From the NCBI RefSeq assembly GCF_024722015.1, contig NZ_JANQBD010000008.1:124001-188000 (forward strand): a DNA stretch of 64,000 nt. Reading direction: 5' to 3'. The DNA is from Paenibacillus radicis (ex Xue et al. 2023). Lineage in GTDB: Bacteria; Bacillota; Bacilli; Paenibacillales; NBRC-103111. The translations under genes and the position numbers were made by a program. Numbering within the stretch: the stretch's first letter is position 1; the number at the start of each line of letters is the position of its first letter. The notes beneath the pieces are model-generated. The model saw only the letters and a program-made list of their open reading frames with translations. It was not told where the DNA came from and searched no databases. Shown one piece after another: positions 25,530 through 33,770 of the stretch.

Positions 25530-25867
25530 TGAATCAGGAAGTTTCCGCATTTATCGAGAACCTTAGTCAACCATGGCAAATCGAGGTCAGCAACCAACTA
25601 CGCCAGATGGTCCATCAGGTTATTCCAGAAGCCGAAGAACGCATTCAGTACAAGAAGCCCCATTTCCTGAAAAATGGACACTATGCGGCGGTTATATCAC
25701 CATCGAAAGATACTATTGCATTCATGATCATGAATTCTTCCGGCCTTACGTTTCCGAAAGGATTTGAAGGGCCAGACGAGAGGAAATGGCTAAAAATCCG
25801 TAAAGAGGATACACCCGATTACGATCTCCTGGCCGATCTTCTGGTTCAGGCTTCAAGCACTCTGTAG
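25526..25867 (+). CDS. DUF1801-domain protein
   Basis: 113 residues. RIQYKKPHFLKNGHYAAVIS and DTIAFMIMNSSGLTFPKGFE are DUF1801-type, ending RKWLKIRKED and a short helix. Translationally coupled to TetR (ATGA) and followed 44 bp later by SRPBCC. Small soluble protein of unknown biochemical role; its repeated pairing with SRPBCC and TetR/ArsR genes in Firmicutes suggests a shared small-molecule response. Confidence 0.85.
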   Translation: MMNQEVSAFIENLSQPWQIEVSNQLRQMVHQVIPEAEERIQYKKPHFLKNGHYAAVISPSKDTIAFMIMNSSGLTFPKGFEGPDERKWLKIRKEDTPDYDLLADLLVQASSTL

Positions 25868-25911
25868 TAAATTAGGGGAATAGTTCCCTTCAAAAAACAA
25901 GGAGGATTTTC

Positions 25912-26424
25912 ATGGATAACAATCTGAATCAATCATTCGAAATTGCTTTTACACGTGTATTCGATGCCCCTCGCAAACTCGTATTTAAAGCATGGACAGA
26001 GCTCGAGCATTTCGCGAAATGGTGGGGACCAAAGGGGTTCACCCTCGAAGTCATTAAAATGGACGCTCGATCAGGTGGCGAGTTTTTAGGTTTTCAGACT
26101 TCTCCTGACGGAAATCACGTTATGTGGGGAAAATTTGCATACCAAGAGGTTGTCGAACCTGAGAAAGTGGCTTTTATCCAATCCTTTTCCGATGAGCAAG
26201 GCAATACGGTCCGAGCGCCTTTTAGCGCGAGCTGGCCTCTTGAAATTATGAATATCATCATGCTAGAAGATGACGAAGGTAAAACTGTTTTAAAACTGAA
26301 AGGTGGCCCTGTGAACGCTTCCGCTGAGGAACAAGAAACCTACAACGGTATGGTTCCAATGCTTCAACAAGGTCTTGAGGGTACTTTCAATCAACTTGCC
26401 GACTATCTTGTCTCCCTGAAGTAG
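25912..26424 (+). CDS. SRPBCC (AHSA1-like) domain protein
   Basis: 170 residues: FTRVFDAPRKLVFKAWTELEHFAKWWGPKGF is the classic AHSA1 start, with YQEVVEPEKVAFIQSF and LEGTFNQLADYL at the end. Third SRPBCC protein of the window and longer than the two at 15.8 and 17.1 kb, from which it is divergent. AAGGAGGA precedes the ATG. Last gene of the TetR-DUF1801-SRPBCC operon; a terminator lies 90 bp downstream. Confidence 0.9.
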   Translation: MDNNLNQSFEIAFTRVFDAPRKLVFKAWTELEHFAKWWGPKGFTLEVIKMDARSGGEFLGFQTSPDGNHVMWGKFAYQEVVEPEKVAFIQSFSDEQGNTVRAPFSASWPLEIMNIIMLEDDEGKTVLKLKGGPVNASAEEQETYNGMVPMLQQGLEGTFNQLADYLVSLK

Positions 26425-26509
26425 AATGCGATAAAAAAGTTAATCGGCCAAAAAAACCTTAATCACTTTGAGCATTACGTTTCAGCTGGGAACGTTTGTT
26501 CAATTAAAG

Positions 26510-26562
26510 AGCAGCAGTCTAGGACTTTATTTTCTCGTCCATGGCTACTGCTGTTTCGTTTT
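26510..26562 (+). terminator. Terminator of TetR-DUF1801-SRPBCC operon
   Basis: AGCAGCAGT...GGAC and GTCC...ACTGCTGT form an imperfect long hairpin followed by TTCGTTTTT. Confidence 0.5.
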
Positions 26563-26640
26563 TCGCGTCAGTCTAATACTTATTTTTCGGAGTTTGACGA
26601 ATTGAACAATTTCCTTCTTTCTATTAAGTTCTTTGTATAT

Positions 26641-26668
26641 AGCAAAAAACCTGTCATTTAGACAGGTT
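26641..26668 (-). terminator. Terminator for the minus-strand DHFR-like gene
   Basis: AACCTGTC (26648-26655) and GACAGGTT (26661-26668) with a 5-nt loop; read on the minus strand it is followed by TTTTTTGC. It is about 200 bp beyond the gene end. Confidence 0.6.
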
Positions 26669-26873
26669 AATGATTCATGGATTTGTGCAGTACCAAGAAT
26701 GCCACTACAAATACTTTATAGAAGTCTTCAATGCTCCACATTAGACTCAGAGGTTAACTGGTACACATGTATTTTAACAAATGGAAGCGGCTCATAACTT
26801 CCGGCTTCCGTAATTTCACTTGTTTATAGTAAGCCCGAATATGTATCTCCTGAATTTCACTCTAGCGTCGCGT

Positions 26874-27437
26874 TCAGACGATCACGCGGTAGTGAAGATG
26901 AACAACGCCGCTTCGGAAGCAGCGCTCACCGAGCAGCTCGAGCCGCATGCGGAGGTTGTCCGGCAATGCTCGCTTACCTCCGCCCAAGACGATCGGATTT
27001 AGAAGCAGATGACACTCGTCGATCAGTCCCGCGCTCATCGCCTGCCCAGCAAGCTCGGGGCCGCCAATCGTAATGTCGGCTCCTGAAGACTCCTTCAGCC
27101 TCCGGATCGCATCAGGATCGAATTCGCGCTCGATCCTAGTCCTGGCGCTTGAAACCGCCTGAAGCGTCCTGGAATACACGATCTTCTCAGCCGCTCGCCA
27201 GATCTGCGCGAACTCCCGCATTACCTCCGGTTGATCGCCGGGCTTGGCGCTCGCCGTCTCCCAGTACACCATCGACTCGTACATTCGACGCCCGAATAGG
27301 TAGGTGCCAATCGGCCGCTCGAAGTCAGTCCAGAACGCAAACACCTCGTCATCAGAGATCGTCCACTCGAAATTGCCGCGCTCGTCCTCAATGTAACCGT
27401 CCAAAGATACGTTAGCAGCGTAGATCAGTTTAGCCAT
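26874..27437 (-). CDS. Dihydrofolate reductase family protein, GC-rich
   Basis: 187 residues from MAKLIYAANVSLDGYIED, which follows GGAGGGCGTT; a frame start 6 codons earlier overlaps that site. Contains FGRRMYESM, ADITIGGPELAGQAM and ECHLLLNPIVLGGGKRALP as in RibD-C/YyaP reductases. NADPH-dependent reductase of unknown substrate. Codon use is strikingly GC-rich (many GCG, CGC, CTC) compared with its AT-rich surroundings, pointing to recent acquisition from a high-GC source. Confidence 0.88.
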   Translation of the reverse strand: MAKLIYAANVSLDGYIEDERGNFEWTISDDEVFAFWTDFERPIGTYLFGRRMYESMVYWETASAKPGDQPEVMREFAQIWRAAEKIVYSRTLQAVSSARTRIEREFDPDAIRRLKESSGADITIGGPELAGQAMSAGLIDECHLLLNPIVLGGGKRALPDNLRMRLELLGERCFRSGVVHLHYRVIV

Positions 27438-27538
27438 TTCAATAACGCCCTCCAATTTTCAGTTTCCAACGAGACCAAGGCCTGCCTCTCTGAATTTGAA
27501 CAAAGAAATATCTATTTCCATATTGACAAATATTGGAA

Positions 27539-27622
27539 GTATCCTGCCCGTTACTTCAATGAGAATCGAAAAATACCCCGCATCGCTGCAAGCTCCTCTG
27601 CTATCGTGTCCCGCTAGAATCC
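27539..27622. repeat. Dispersed repeat, copy D
   Basis: GTATCCTGCCCGTTACTTCAA, GCATCGCTGCAAGCTCCTCTG and CTATCGTGTCCCGCTAG align with copies A-C. Confidence 0.6.
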
Positions 27623-27679
27623 CTTACCAACCCATAATTTGTGTTTCTTTTTTTGTATAAAAGACAGTATTGTTTTTTA

Positions 27680-27880
27680 TTAATCTTCCCAGTAAAACAA
27701 TGCGTCAAATACCTTATACCCATCATCGTTTAATATAGTTCTAATTTCAGTTTCAAATGAAAGTTGTTCCTTAACGACCCTCTTAGTCAAAAATTCTATT
27801 TTGTACTCCGTAATCTTACCCAATTGCAGACCCGGTCGATTGCTACACCATTGATCAGCTAGTTCATTTTCGATATAGAT
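27680..27880 (-). pseudogene. Unrecognised C-terminal gene remnant
   Basis: The minus strand is open from a stop near 27900 to TAA 27680, reading SPRIYIENELADQWCSNRPG and then KITEYKIEFLTKRVV and DDGYKVFDALFYWED. Codon use looks real, but no start is present and the first part overlaps the end of the MmcQ gene in another frame. Family not recognised; probably the tail of a lost gene. Confidence 0.4.
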
Positions 27881-28209
27881 TCTCGGAGACTCTTTGGAAG
27901 ATTTTTAACAACCAAATCGTAAGAGTGATCAATCATTGCAAAGACATCCGATACTGGCAAGGAACCATCGATTGTAATTGTATTCCAGTGCTGTTTATTC
28001 ATGTGGTACGCTGGTCGAACGGTCTCATGTTGCTCTCTTAAGTTTTCCGCAATCACCGGGTCACATTTTAGGTTTAAGTACCCTTTATTCTCAAAAAAAA
28101 GAGCGAACATTTTACCCGAAATTTTTAGCACCAATGGATCGGGTCCGAAGGGATAATCCTTAGTCGCTCCTTTCTTCTTTAAACAGTATTCGATGATTTT
28201 ATTCTTCAA
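27859..28209 (-). CDS. MmcQ/YjbR-family protein
   Basis: About 116 residues from a TTG start (LKNKIIEYCLKKKGATKDYP) with AGAGGTG at proper distance; a GTG 17 codons further upstream lacks one. YPFGPDPLVLKISGKMFALF and HWNTITIDGSLP are family signatures of the CyaY-like YjbR fold, reported to bind DNA in some members. Soluble. The stop overlaps the remnant at 27680-27880. Confidence 0.85.
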   Translation of the reverse strand: MKNKIIEYCLKKKGATKDYPFGPDPLVLKISGKMFALFFENKGYLNLKCDPVIAENLREQHETVRPAYHMNKQHWNTITIDGSLPVSDVFAMIDHSYDLVVKNLPKSLRESISKMN

Positions 28210-28320
28210 ATCAGCACCTCTTCTTCTCTTCTGAATCAACTTGAATAAATTTACTGTCACTGAAGTAGATTTTATAACTCAAACCGTTTGCCAATATTCC
28301 CAGTAGAGTCACCTCAAACT

Positions 28321-28776
28321 TCATAATTCCAATTTCATGAATGCACTATAGGGGTCCTCAATGTAATCTGAAAATGGTTCACAATACTGAAACCCGAAAC
28401 TTTCGTAGAGTCTTCTAGCCGGTTCGAAAGCCTCCATCGATCCCGTTTCCAAACTTAATCGTTGGTAGCCACGTCGCTTGGCTTCTTCAATGATGTGTGT
28501 AAGGATTCCCTTCGCAACCCCTTTTCTAAGATGTTGTGTAGAAGTACGCATTGACTTTACCTCACCATGTTGATCATCAATTTCCTTAAGTGCTCCGCAA
28601 CCCACTAATTGATCTTCTTCCCACGCGCTCCAGAATGTAACATCTGGCTTTTTCAATCCTTCAAGATTTAAGGCGTGTATACTTTCTGGTGGAGAATGAA
28701 GAGTCATACTTTGAAGGTGTTCGCCGATTAATGAAGCCACTTCAGGTCCACTTAAATCATCTAATAAGATAATCAG
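28321..28776 (-). CDS. GNAT-family N-acetyltransferase (YsnE/PhnO-like)
   Basis: About 152 residues: LDDLSGPEVASLIGEHLQSM, VGCGALKEIDDQHGEVKSMR, HLRKGVAKGILTHIIEEAKR (acetyl-CoA loop) and SLETGSMEAFEPARRLYESF, as in the YsnE/PhnO group. The canonical GTG at 28785 overlaps the ribosome site AATGGAG; a CTG at 28776, 8 nt after GGAG, fits family N-termini better, so the start is uncertain. Substrate unknown, monocistronic. Confidence 0.88.
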   Translation of the reverse strand: MIILLDDLSGPEVASLIGEHLQSMTLHSPPESIHALNLEGLKKPDVTFWSAWEEDQLVGCGALKEIDDQHGEVKSMRTSTQHLRKGVAKGILTHIIEEAKRRGYQRLSLETGSMEAFEPARRLYESFGFQYCEPFSDYIEDPYSAFMKLEL

Positions 28777-28839
28777 AAATACCACTCCATTTCCTGTATT
28801 TACTTATTTGCTAGTTTCAATTTCCACATTCTTTCTTAA

Positions 28840-28915
28840 TTATCCTGCATGTACTTCAATAAAGAAAAGAGGAACTGCACAGCTGCAGATCCTCAACTAT
28901 ATAATACTGAAATAT
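28840..28915. repeat. Dispersed repeat, copy E
   Basis: TTATCCTGCATGTACTTCAAT, AAGAGGAACTGC, CAGATCCTC and AACTAT match the 5' two thirds of copies A-D. The 3' end is missing where the IS110 fragment begins at 28920. Confidence 0.55.
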
Positions 28916-28919
28916 CTTA

Positions 28920-29021
28920 TAATAATCTCTACCGTTGATTACCTTTTAGATCTAACGGGGACGGAAACTCTATGAGTGTCGCGATGGATCGCGGACAAGT
29001 CCAATCTTTAAACACCGAGGC
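28920..29021 (-). mobile_element. Internal IS110 transposase fragment (102 bp)
   Basis: Almost identical to 32985-33087 inside the intact IS110-family transposase gene, differing by a few substitutions and a 1-bp gap. No element ends are present, so it is an isolated internal scrap. Confidence 0.85.
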
Positions 29022-29070
29022 GATCCGACTTATTTGGAAGGATGCATAGAAAACTCGTATTATCAGGCTG

Positions 29071-29730
29071 TTATAGAGATTGAAGAATGTTCAATATTTC
29101 TTTTGGCTCCGTCCGTTTTGTGTAATCTGGGTCAACGCTCGCAAAACGGATAACACCTTGCTTATCAATAATATAAGTTGCAGGTACAGGAAGCTCCCAT
29201 GAATCGTCGCCGTTATGTTCATCTAATGCAGCTCCAAGTGATCGATGAAAATCATGCAGATCTTCCCGGAGCTTGAATTTGAGCTGATACATCTTCGCTA
29301 CCTGATTGTGCAAATCACTCAAGACATGAAAGCTCAATTCGTTCTTTTCATGGACGCTTAACGAATGGTCCGGTGTTTGAGGACTGATAGCCAACAGTTG
29401 AGCGCCGGCTTCATGAATGTTGTCAATGATTCGCTGATAAGCTCTTAATTCTAGATTGCAGAACGGGCACCAGCCCCCACGGTAAAAGGTAAGGATAACA
29501 TGACCCTTCGCGGTTTTTTCCGACAAGGTAATATTATTCCCTATTTGGTTACCCAAGGTGAAGTCAGGCGCCATTGCTCCAACAGCCAAACCTTTAGCAG
29601 TGCCTGATTCCCGGAGCTCCTGGGTCGAATGCACGAAGGCTTCTACGACCTCCTTAGGAAGAACCTCCAAACCATGCTTCGCCTGTGCATCCAGCTCATC
29701 TTGTAATTTTAGATATTGCGAGTTTGCCAC
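29071..29730 (-). CDS. AhpC/TSA-family peroxiredoxin-like protein
   Basis: 219 residues with an N-terminal helical extension, then APDFTLGNQIGNNITLSE, RGGWCPFCNLELRAYQ (peroxidatic/CxxC site) and PVPATYIIDKQGVIRF. The WCPFC arrangement is that of the AhpC/TSA subgroup acting as thiol peroxidase or reductase. Cytoplasmic, as no signal is visible. GGAGAGAT precedes the start. The broken AraC gene lies 120 bp upstream on the same strand. Confidence 0.9.
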   Translation of the reverse strand: MANSQYLKLQDELDAQAKHGLEVLPKEVVEAFVHSTQELRESGTAKGLAVGAMAPDFTLGNQIGNNITLSEKTAKGHVILTFYRGGWCPFCNLELRAYQRIIDNIHEAGAQLLAISPQTPDHSLSVHEKNELSFHVLSDLHNQVAKMYQLKFKLREDLHDFHRSLGAALDEHNGDDSWELPVPATYIIDKQGVIRFASVDPDYTKRTEPKEILNILQSL

Positions 29731-29849
29731 TGTCCATCTCTCCTTCCCTAATATATGACAATCGTAGCACTCTCATAACCAAGCCTCTACCAGTGGGCGG
29801 AGACCGGTGCTGGTTTGCGGGATTATCCGCATCATCACAATCCAAAAAA

Positions 29850-30829
29850 CTATTTCAAAGAGTGATTAGGGGAAGAACTTAGCGAACGTCGAACAAACTC
29901 GCCAGGGTTGACGCCATATTTTTCGCGGAAAACTTCCGCAAAATAACTGGGATTCGAATAACCCACGGCATAAGACACCTCAATCACGCTGGTACTACCA
30001 TTCTGCAGCAAGCGATACGCTTTTTCCAGACGTTGATCCTTTAAGTAACCGAACACCGTTTTGCCATACATTTCTTTGAAGCCAATCTTTAATTTATAGT
30101 CATTCAGGCCAATCATTCGAGACAGATCCATAAGTGAGGGCGGCTCCACCATCTGCTCCAAAATTATTGCCCGAGCTTGTTCAATTTTTGCCATATCGGT
30201 CTTGGATAACTTGGTTGATGCTGACTTATCGTCCATTAAGAAGGAGCCGAAGGCTAAAGACATCAATTCGAGCATTTTACACTCTATCTCGAGGTTTCGA
30301 ACTGCATCATATGTTTGAGGAGGACGAACGTCGCCGGATCTATAGTCTCCTGGAACATGCGGTACGGCTTCTCACCAATGATTCGATTAAATTCGACCGA
30401 TTGAGCACCGCCAGTCTCTTCCATAAACTGATGAAAGGTCGACACAGGGATACCGATACTCAGCATTTTAACAGATTGATCTTTTTTAAAATGCATGCTG
30501 GCCTCCGCAGGATTAGCAAATTGCAGAGTGTGGCTACCAGGGGCTACCTCGTACTGCACACCGGCGACTTGGATTTCTCTAGTACCTTCTAAGCAGTAGC
30601 TCAACTCAACCATGGGTGCATCTGTGTGAAAATTCACATTACTGTTGTGATGCAGCTTAAACTCAGCAATAGCCACCCCTAAATCAGAACGGGGTACAAA
30701 TCGGTGAACAGAGCCCACTCCTATCCTTGAATGGAGCTTCATCAGTTCAGTCCGGTTATACGTAAACCTGTGTATTTGAAGACCGTCGAAGAGAAGATTA
30801 AAGTTCTGATGAAAGTCAGTAATACCCAT
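29850..30829 (-). pseudogene. AraC-family regulator, single frameshift
   Basis: The N-terminal frame (30829-30284) has a cupin-like sensor region with MVELSYCLEGTREIQVAG and ends QFETSR. The C-terminal frame (to 29850) has EQARAIILEQMVEPPSLMDL and the two AraC HTH motifs (RMIGLNDYKLKIGFKEMYG, VIEVSYAVGYSNPSYFAEVF). Loss of one A in GAAACC near 30290 (expected GAAAACC, reading ENLEIECKMLEL) joins them. A sequencing error cannot be excluded, but another frameshifted gene follows nearby. Confidence 0.85.
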
Positions 30830-31086
30830 AGCTCAGACACCCCTCATGCAAATAATAATTAATTATATGTGTTGTTCGGGTGATTTTCAGATAGTTCTGT
30901 TTAGTGATGCTCGAACCTATCTCAGATGAACCATTTCCACCGACATAGACACAACTTTCTATAATTCAAATAGACGCTCGGCGCTAACCAATTGTTTTAC
31001 TAAACTGCTAGTTTGGAGAACGCTCAGCCCTTCGAATACCTATACTCTCCTTCTTTGAGATCCAAATCATGCTTGCTGAAGAGATA

Positions 31087-31774
31087 TTATTTTATGTATT
31101 GCATATATATAATCACGATTCCAAGGTCGGCAAACATATGGCTTACAATTGGGGTGAGCATAGATCGCGTTCGATGACGAATCCATCCCCATAGTACACC
31201 TGCTGCAAAAATAGGAACCGCAGCAATAACGTTAAGCGGCCAACTGAAAACCGGTACAATGACAACAAGATGATAAGCTGTAAACCAAAAAGAAGCATGA
31301 AGCAAGCTTTTCGCAGAACCTGGGGTTTGTCCAATCCTGCGGTATAAGTATCCGCGCCAATAGATTTCTTCCAAAATAGGATTGAGCAACACCAATACGA
31401 GCAGCAATAGAACAGACTGGTCACCGAAAAAATCACTCTCCAAACAAGCTTCTCAATCGCACGATATCGAACAACATGTCGTGCAAATAATAAGCGCCAA
31501 TTAGGAGAGCTATCAAAAATGAGAGTCCTAAGCCAAGTCCGACTATCGTTTGCCGGGCGTTTACAGTCAACCCCCAACTGCGGATCGTATGAGTCAGACT
31601 TTGTTCTCGAAACAGTAGGTAATCTAAAAACGGTACTGTACCTAACCAACTGTAAAAGAGCACAAACGTAAGTACTACGCTGTGCCCCAGTCCGAGTGCC
31701 ACCAATACAGTTGGGGCCAGTCCTATCACATAACGGTTCATAATAATCTTCTCCCTAATTGAGACATTTTCCAA
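31087..31774 (-). pseudogene. CPBP-family membrane protease, single frameshift
   Basis: The first frame (31774-31433) gives three or four membrane helices ending FDIVRLRSLFGE. The second (31443-31087) resumes with ESDFFGDQS and holds the CPBP/Abi signature EEIYWRGYLYRR, then FTAYHLV and SHMFADLG, i.e. the putative Glu-Glu and His metal ligands. The frames overlap by 11 bp, so a single-base indel near 31440 broke the gene. CPBP members process prenylated proteins or give bacteriocin immunity; this one is probably dead. Confidence 0.85.
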
Positions 31775-31906
31775 ATTCTGATGGGAATATCATATCGGGA
31801 ACTGTTCGGCAAGTATAGTACTAATATCATATAGTACCGATAAGATTTTCCTATTAACAAACGGCATCTGTTTCTTTAGAAAGTAGTATTTGACTTGCTT
31901 CAAACA

Positions 31907-31960
31907 TAAAACAGCGGCATACTTAAGACTTTAAAAAAGTCTAAGTATGCCGCTGTTTTA
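31907..31960. terminator. Long perfect-like hairpin, probable bidirectional terminator
   Basis: TAAAACAGCGGCATACTTA (31907-31925) pairs with TAAGTATGCCGCTGTTTTA (31942-31960), and AGACTT/AAGTCT extends the stem. T-runs occur at both edges. Confidence 0.65.
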
Positions 31961-32013
31961 TTAAGATATAGTTCTCCGTCCCTCAGTATTAAGGATTTAT
32001 CTCACGAATACTC

Positions 32014-32336
32014 ATTCATTCGCAGGATTTCATCACTTTGGTTATCGTAAACGAAATAAAATTGGACTAATTCGATCCTAAGGTGGCCATTTAAGGCATG
32101 CGGGAACAGAAGAAATAGTTGGAACATTTCTCCATTTTAGAAATCTACTGCACGCATACTCCACATTTCCCTGAAGATTGACCATCCCAAGGCTCTACGG
32201 GTCGTTGCCCTTTCATTCCTTCGTTACACCTATCCAAGGTGTGGAGACCGATAGCGTTTAGCGGATGGGTCTGTGCCCTTTTGGAGAACGAACTCGGTCC
32301 TCGGTGCTTTCTTTGTTCGAAATCCTGCGAATGAAT
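32014..32336. repeat. 18-bp inverted repeat pair beside IS110
   Basis: ATTCATTCGCAGGATTTC (32014-32031) and its exact complement GAAATCCTGCGAATGAAT (32319-32336) enclose 287 bp downstream of the transposase gene. Perfect identity over 18 bp is unlikely by chance. Confidence 0.7.
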
Positions 32337-32358
32337 CAATCTACGTTACTTCAAAATA
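32141..32358 (-). ncRNA. Candidate structured RNA downstream of IS110 transposase
   Basis: On the minus strand this interval after the stop codon is more GC-rich than its surroundings and holds local stems, such as ACACCT/AGGTGT around 32229-32246 and a longer CCATCC/GGATGG pairing. A 64-codon reading frame here has no ribosome site. IS110-family elements of the IS1111 group carry their guide (bridge) RNA on this side, which makes it a candidate; this is inference. Confidence 0.35.
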
Positions 32359-33645
32359 TTAGGCTGCCTGAACGTATGTAAGAACCGTTTTTTCTGGAGT
32401 AAATGATTCCTCATGCTGTACCATTCCGATTAAGATTCGTGCCAATTTTCCTAGCAGTTTGAATATGGACTTCTGCTTACTCATATGTTTGATCTGCACA
32501 TTATTCTCATGCAATTGCCGAAAAACTGGGTTTGTCCCCACTAATGTAAGGGTGGCCAGATACATATATTTTCGTAGTGTGGAATCTCCTCGTTTAGAGA
32601 GCACGATCTGCCCTTTCCTCTTTCCCGACATGCTTTCTGCCAAGTTTAAACCGGCTTTACGTAGAAGCTGACGACCGTGAACATACTTTTTCAAGTCCCC
32701 TGCACCAGCCAGAATTGCTGCGATATAAATCGTGCCTAGACCTTTAACGGATCGAAGTTGGCTAGCAATTGGAATCTCACCAAGTAAACCAGCAATTTCT
32801 TGTTCTAGCTGGTTCAGTATACCGACAATACGCTCGTACTCTTCTAGTAAGCGTTGTAGGTCCTGCTTGGCCTCACTGAGTGCAACAGACTCCCCAACGC
32901 TCTGTTCTGCTTTAGCAAGGAGTTCTGCTGCCTTCTGAATGCCCGTGGATCCACCAGCTCGTTTCATATATTTTCTCCATCCTGTAATAGTCTCTACCGT
33001 TGATTGACCTTTTAGATCTAACGGGGACGGAAACGCTTTGAGTGTCGCTATGGATCGCGGACAAGTCCAATCTTTAAACACCGAGGCATACTCAGGAAAG
33101 CGAATATCCAGCCATCGGATGATCCGATTCTGCATTCGAACACTATTCGTGACCCAAAATTCACGATCGCTCATAACGGTACGTAACCGTTGAAAATGGG
33201 TTGCTTGCCGAGTGTACTCATAGTAGTAGCCACGGCCAACAACATCTGCAATAACAAGAGCATCCTTCGGGTCACTCTTGGAAGGACAATTATCTCGGTT
33301 CTCTTTGTTTCGTTTTGTCGTTGCAGGATTCACTAAAACAACGTGTATTCCTTTCTGGGCAAGCCAATTGGCCAAGTTATACCAGTAATGTCCCGTCGGT
33401 TCCATGCCTATTATGATGCGATTTAGCCGGTGTTTTTGTTGCAAGCCACCTATCCATCGATGTAATTTTTCAAATCCCTGGATTGTGTTTTTGAGCGAAA
33501 GATGCTGGTTTGTAAGGACAATTCCACGGTAGTTAGTTGCTTGAGCGACATGGGTTTCCTTTGCCATATCGATACCCACAATAAGATGAGAAGTGGTAAT
33601 TCGTTCAATCCGTTGATTTTGTCCATCCGATTGTTTAAACTTCAT
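32359..33645 (-). CDS. IS110-family transposase (DEDD recombinase)
   Basis: 428 residues. The RuvC-like domain starts VGIDMAKETHVAQA (first Asp), then IIIGMEPTGHYWYNLANWL (Glu) and SDPKDALVIADV (Asp pair); the C-terminal transposase_20 part has SVKGLGTIYIAAILAGAGDL and the Ser-bearing region around SKRGDSTLRKYMY. It looks full length and undisrupted. AAGGAGG sits 10 nt before ATG 33645 but inside a hairpin arm. Other fragments of the same element in this window show past activity. Confidence 0.93.
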   Translation of the reverse strand: MKFKQSDGQNQRIERITTSHLIVGIDMAKETHVAQATNYRGIVLTNQHLSLKNTIQGFEKLHRWIGGLQQKHRLNRIIIGMEPTGHYWYNLANWLAQKGIHVVLVNPATTKRNKENRDNCPSKSDPKDALVIADVVGRGYYYEYTRQATHFQRLRTVMSDREFWVTNSVRMQNRIIRWLDIRFPEYASVFKDWTCPRSIATLKAFPSPLDLKGQSTVETITGWRKYMKRAGGSTGIQKAAELLAKAEQSVGESVALSEAKQDLQRLLEEYERIVGILNQLEQEIAGLLGEIPIASQLRSVKGLGTIYIAAILAGAGDLKKYVHGRQLLRKAGLNLAESMSGKRKGQIVLSKRGDSTLRKYMYLATLTLVGTNPVFRQLHENNVQIKHMSKQKSIFKLLGKLARILIGMVQHEESFTPEKTVLTYVQAA

Positions 33646-33648
33646 AAT

Positions 33649-33714
33649 AAGAGCGCCTCCTTAATGGTGTTGGGTATTTACCCGTCGACAAACCCATCAT
33701 ACCGAGGCGCTCCT
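33649..33714 (-). promoter_or_regulatory. Leader hairpin covering the transposase ribosome site
   Basis: GAGCGCCTC (33651-33659) pairs with GAGGCGCTC (33704-33712). On the mRNA one arm contains GAGG of the Shine-Dalgarno AAGGAGG, so folding would hide it. An inner ATGG/CCAT and GGGT/ACCC hairpin lies in the loop. The same structure is kept in the remnant at 15010-15075. Confidence 0.6.
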
Positions 33715-33770
33715 TTTTTGACAAAGCCCATTTCTTAGGCTATACAGGAATGTTTAGTTGAATCATACTC

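Larger units (their letters stand above)
32014..33757 (-). mobile_element. IS110-family insertion sequence
   Basis: Contains an intact DEDD transposase gene and a leader whose outer end (AGGAATGTTTAG, 33746-33757) is defined by comparison with the remnant at 14988-15118. The other end is not certain: it lies beyond 32358, possibly at the 18-bp repeat (32014) or within 32140-32345. No flanking direct repeat is expected for this family. Confidence 0.6.

Noticed and set aside
14366..28915. The dispersed 85-bp repeats as a CRISPR array
   Set aside because: Copies are kilobases apart, vary in sequence and no cas gene is present.
32145..32339. 64-codon frame downstream of the IS110 transposase
   Set aside because: No ribosome site, basic and low-complexity composition, and it lies in a stem-rich region better explained as non-coding element DNA.
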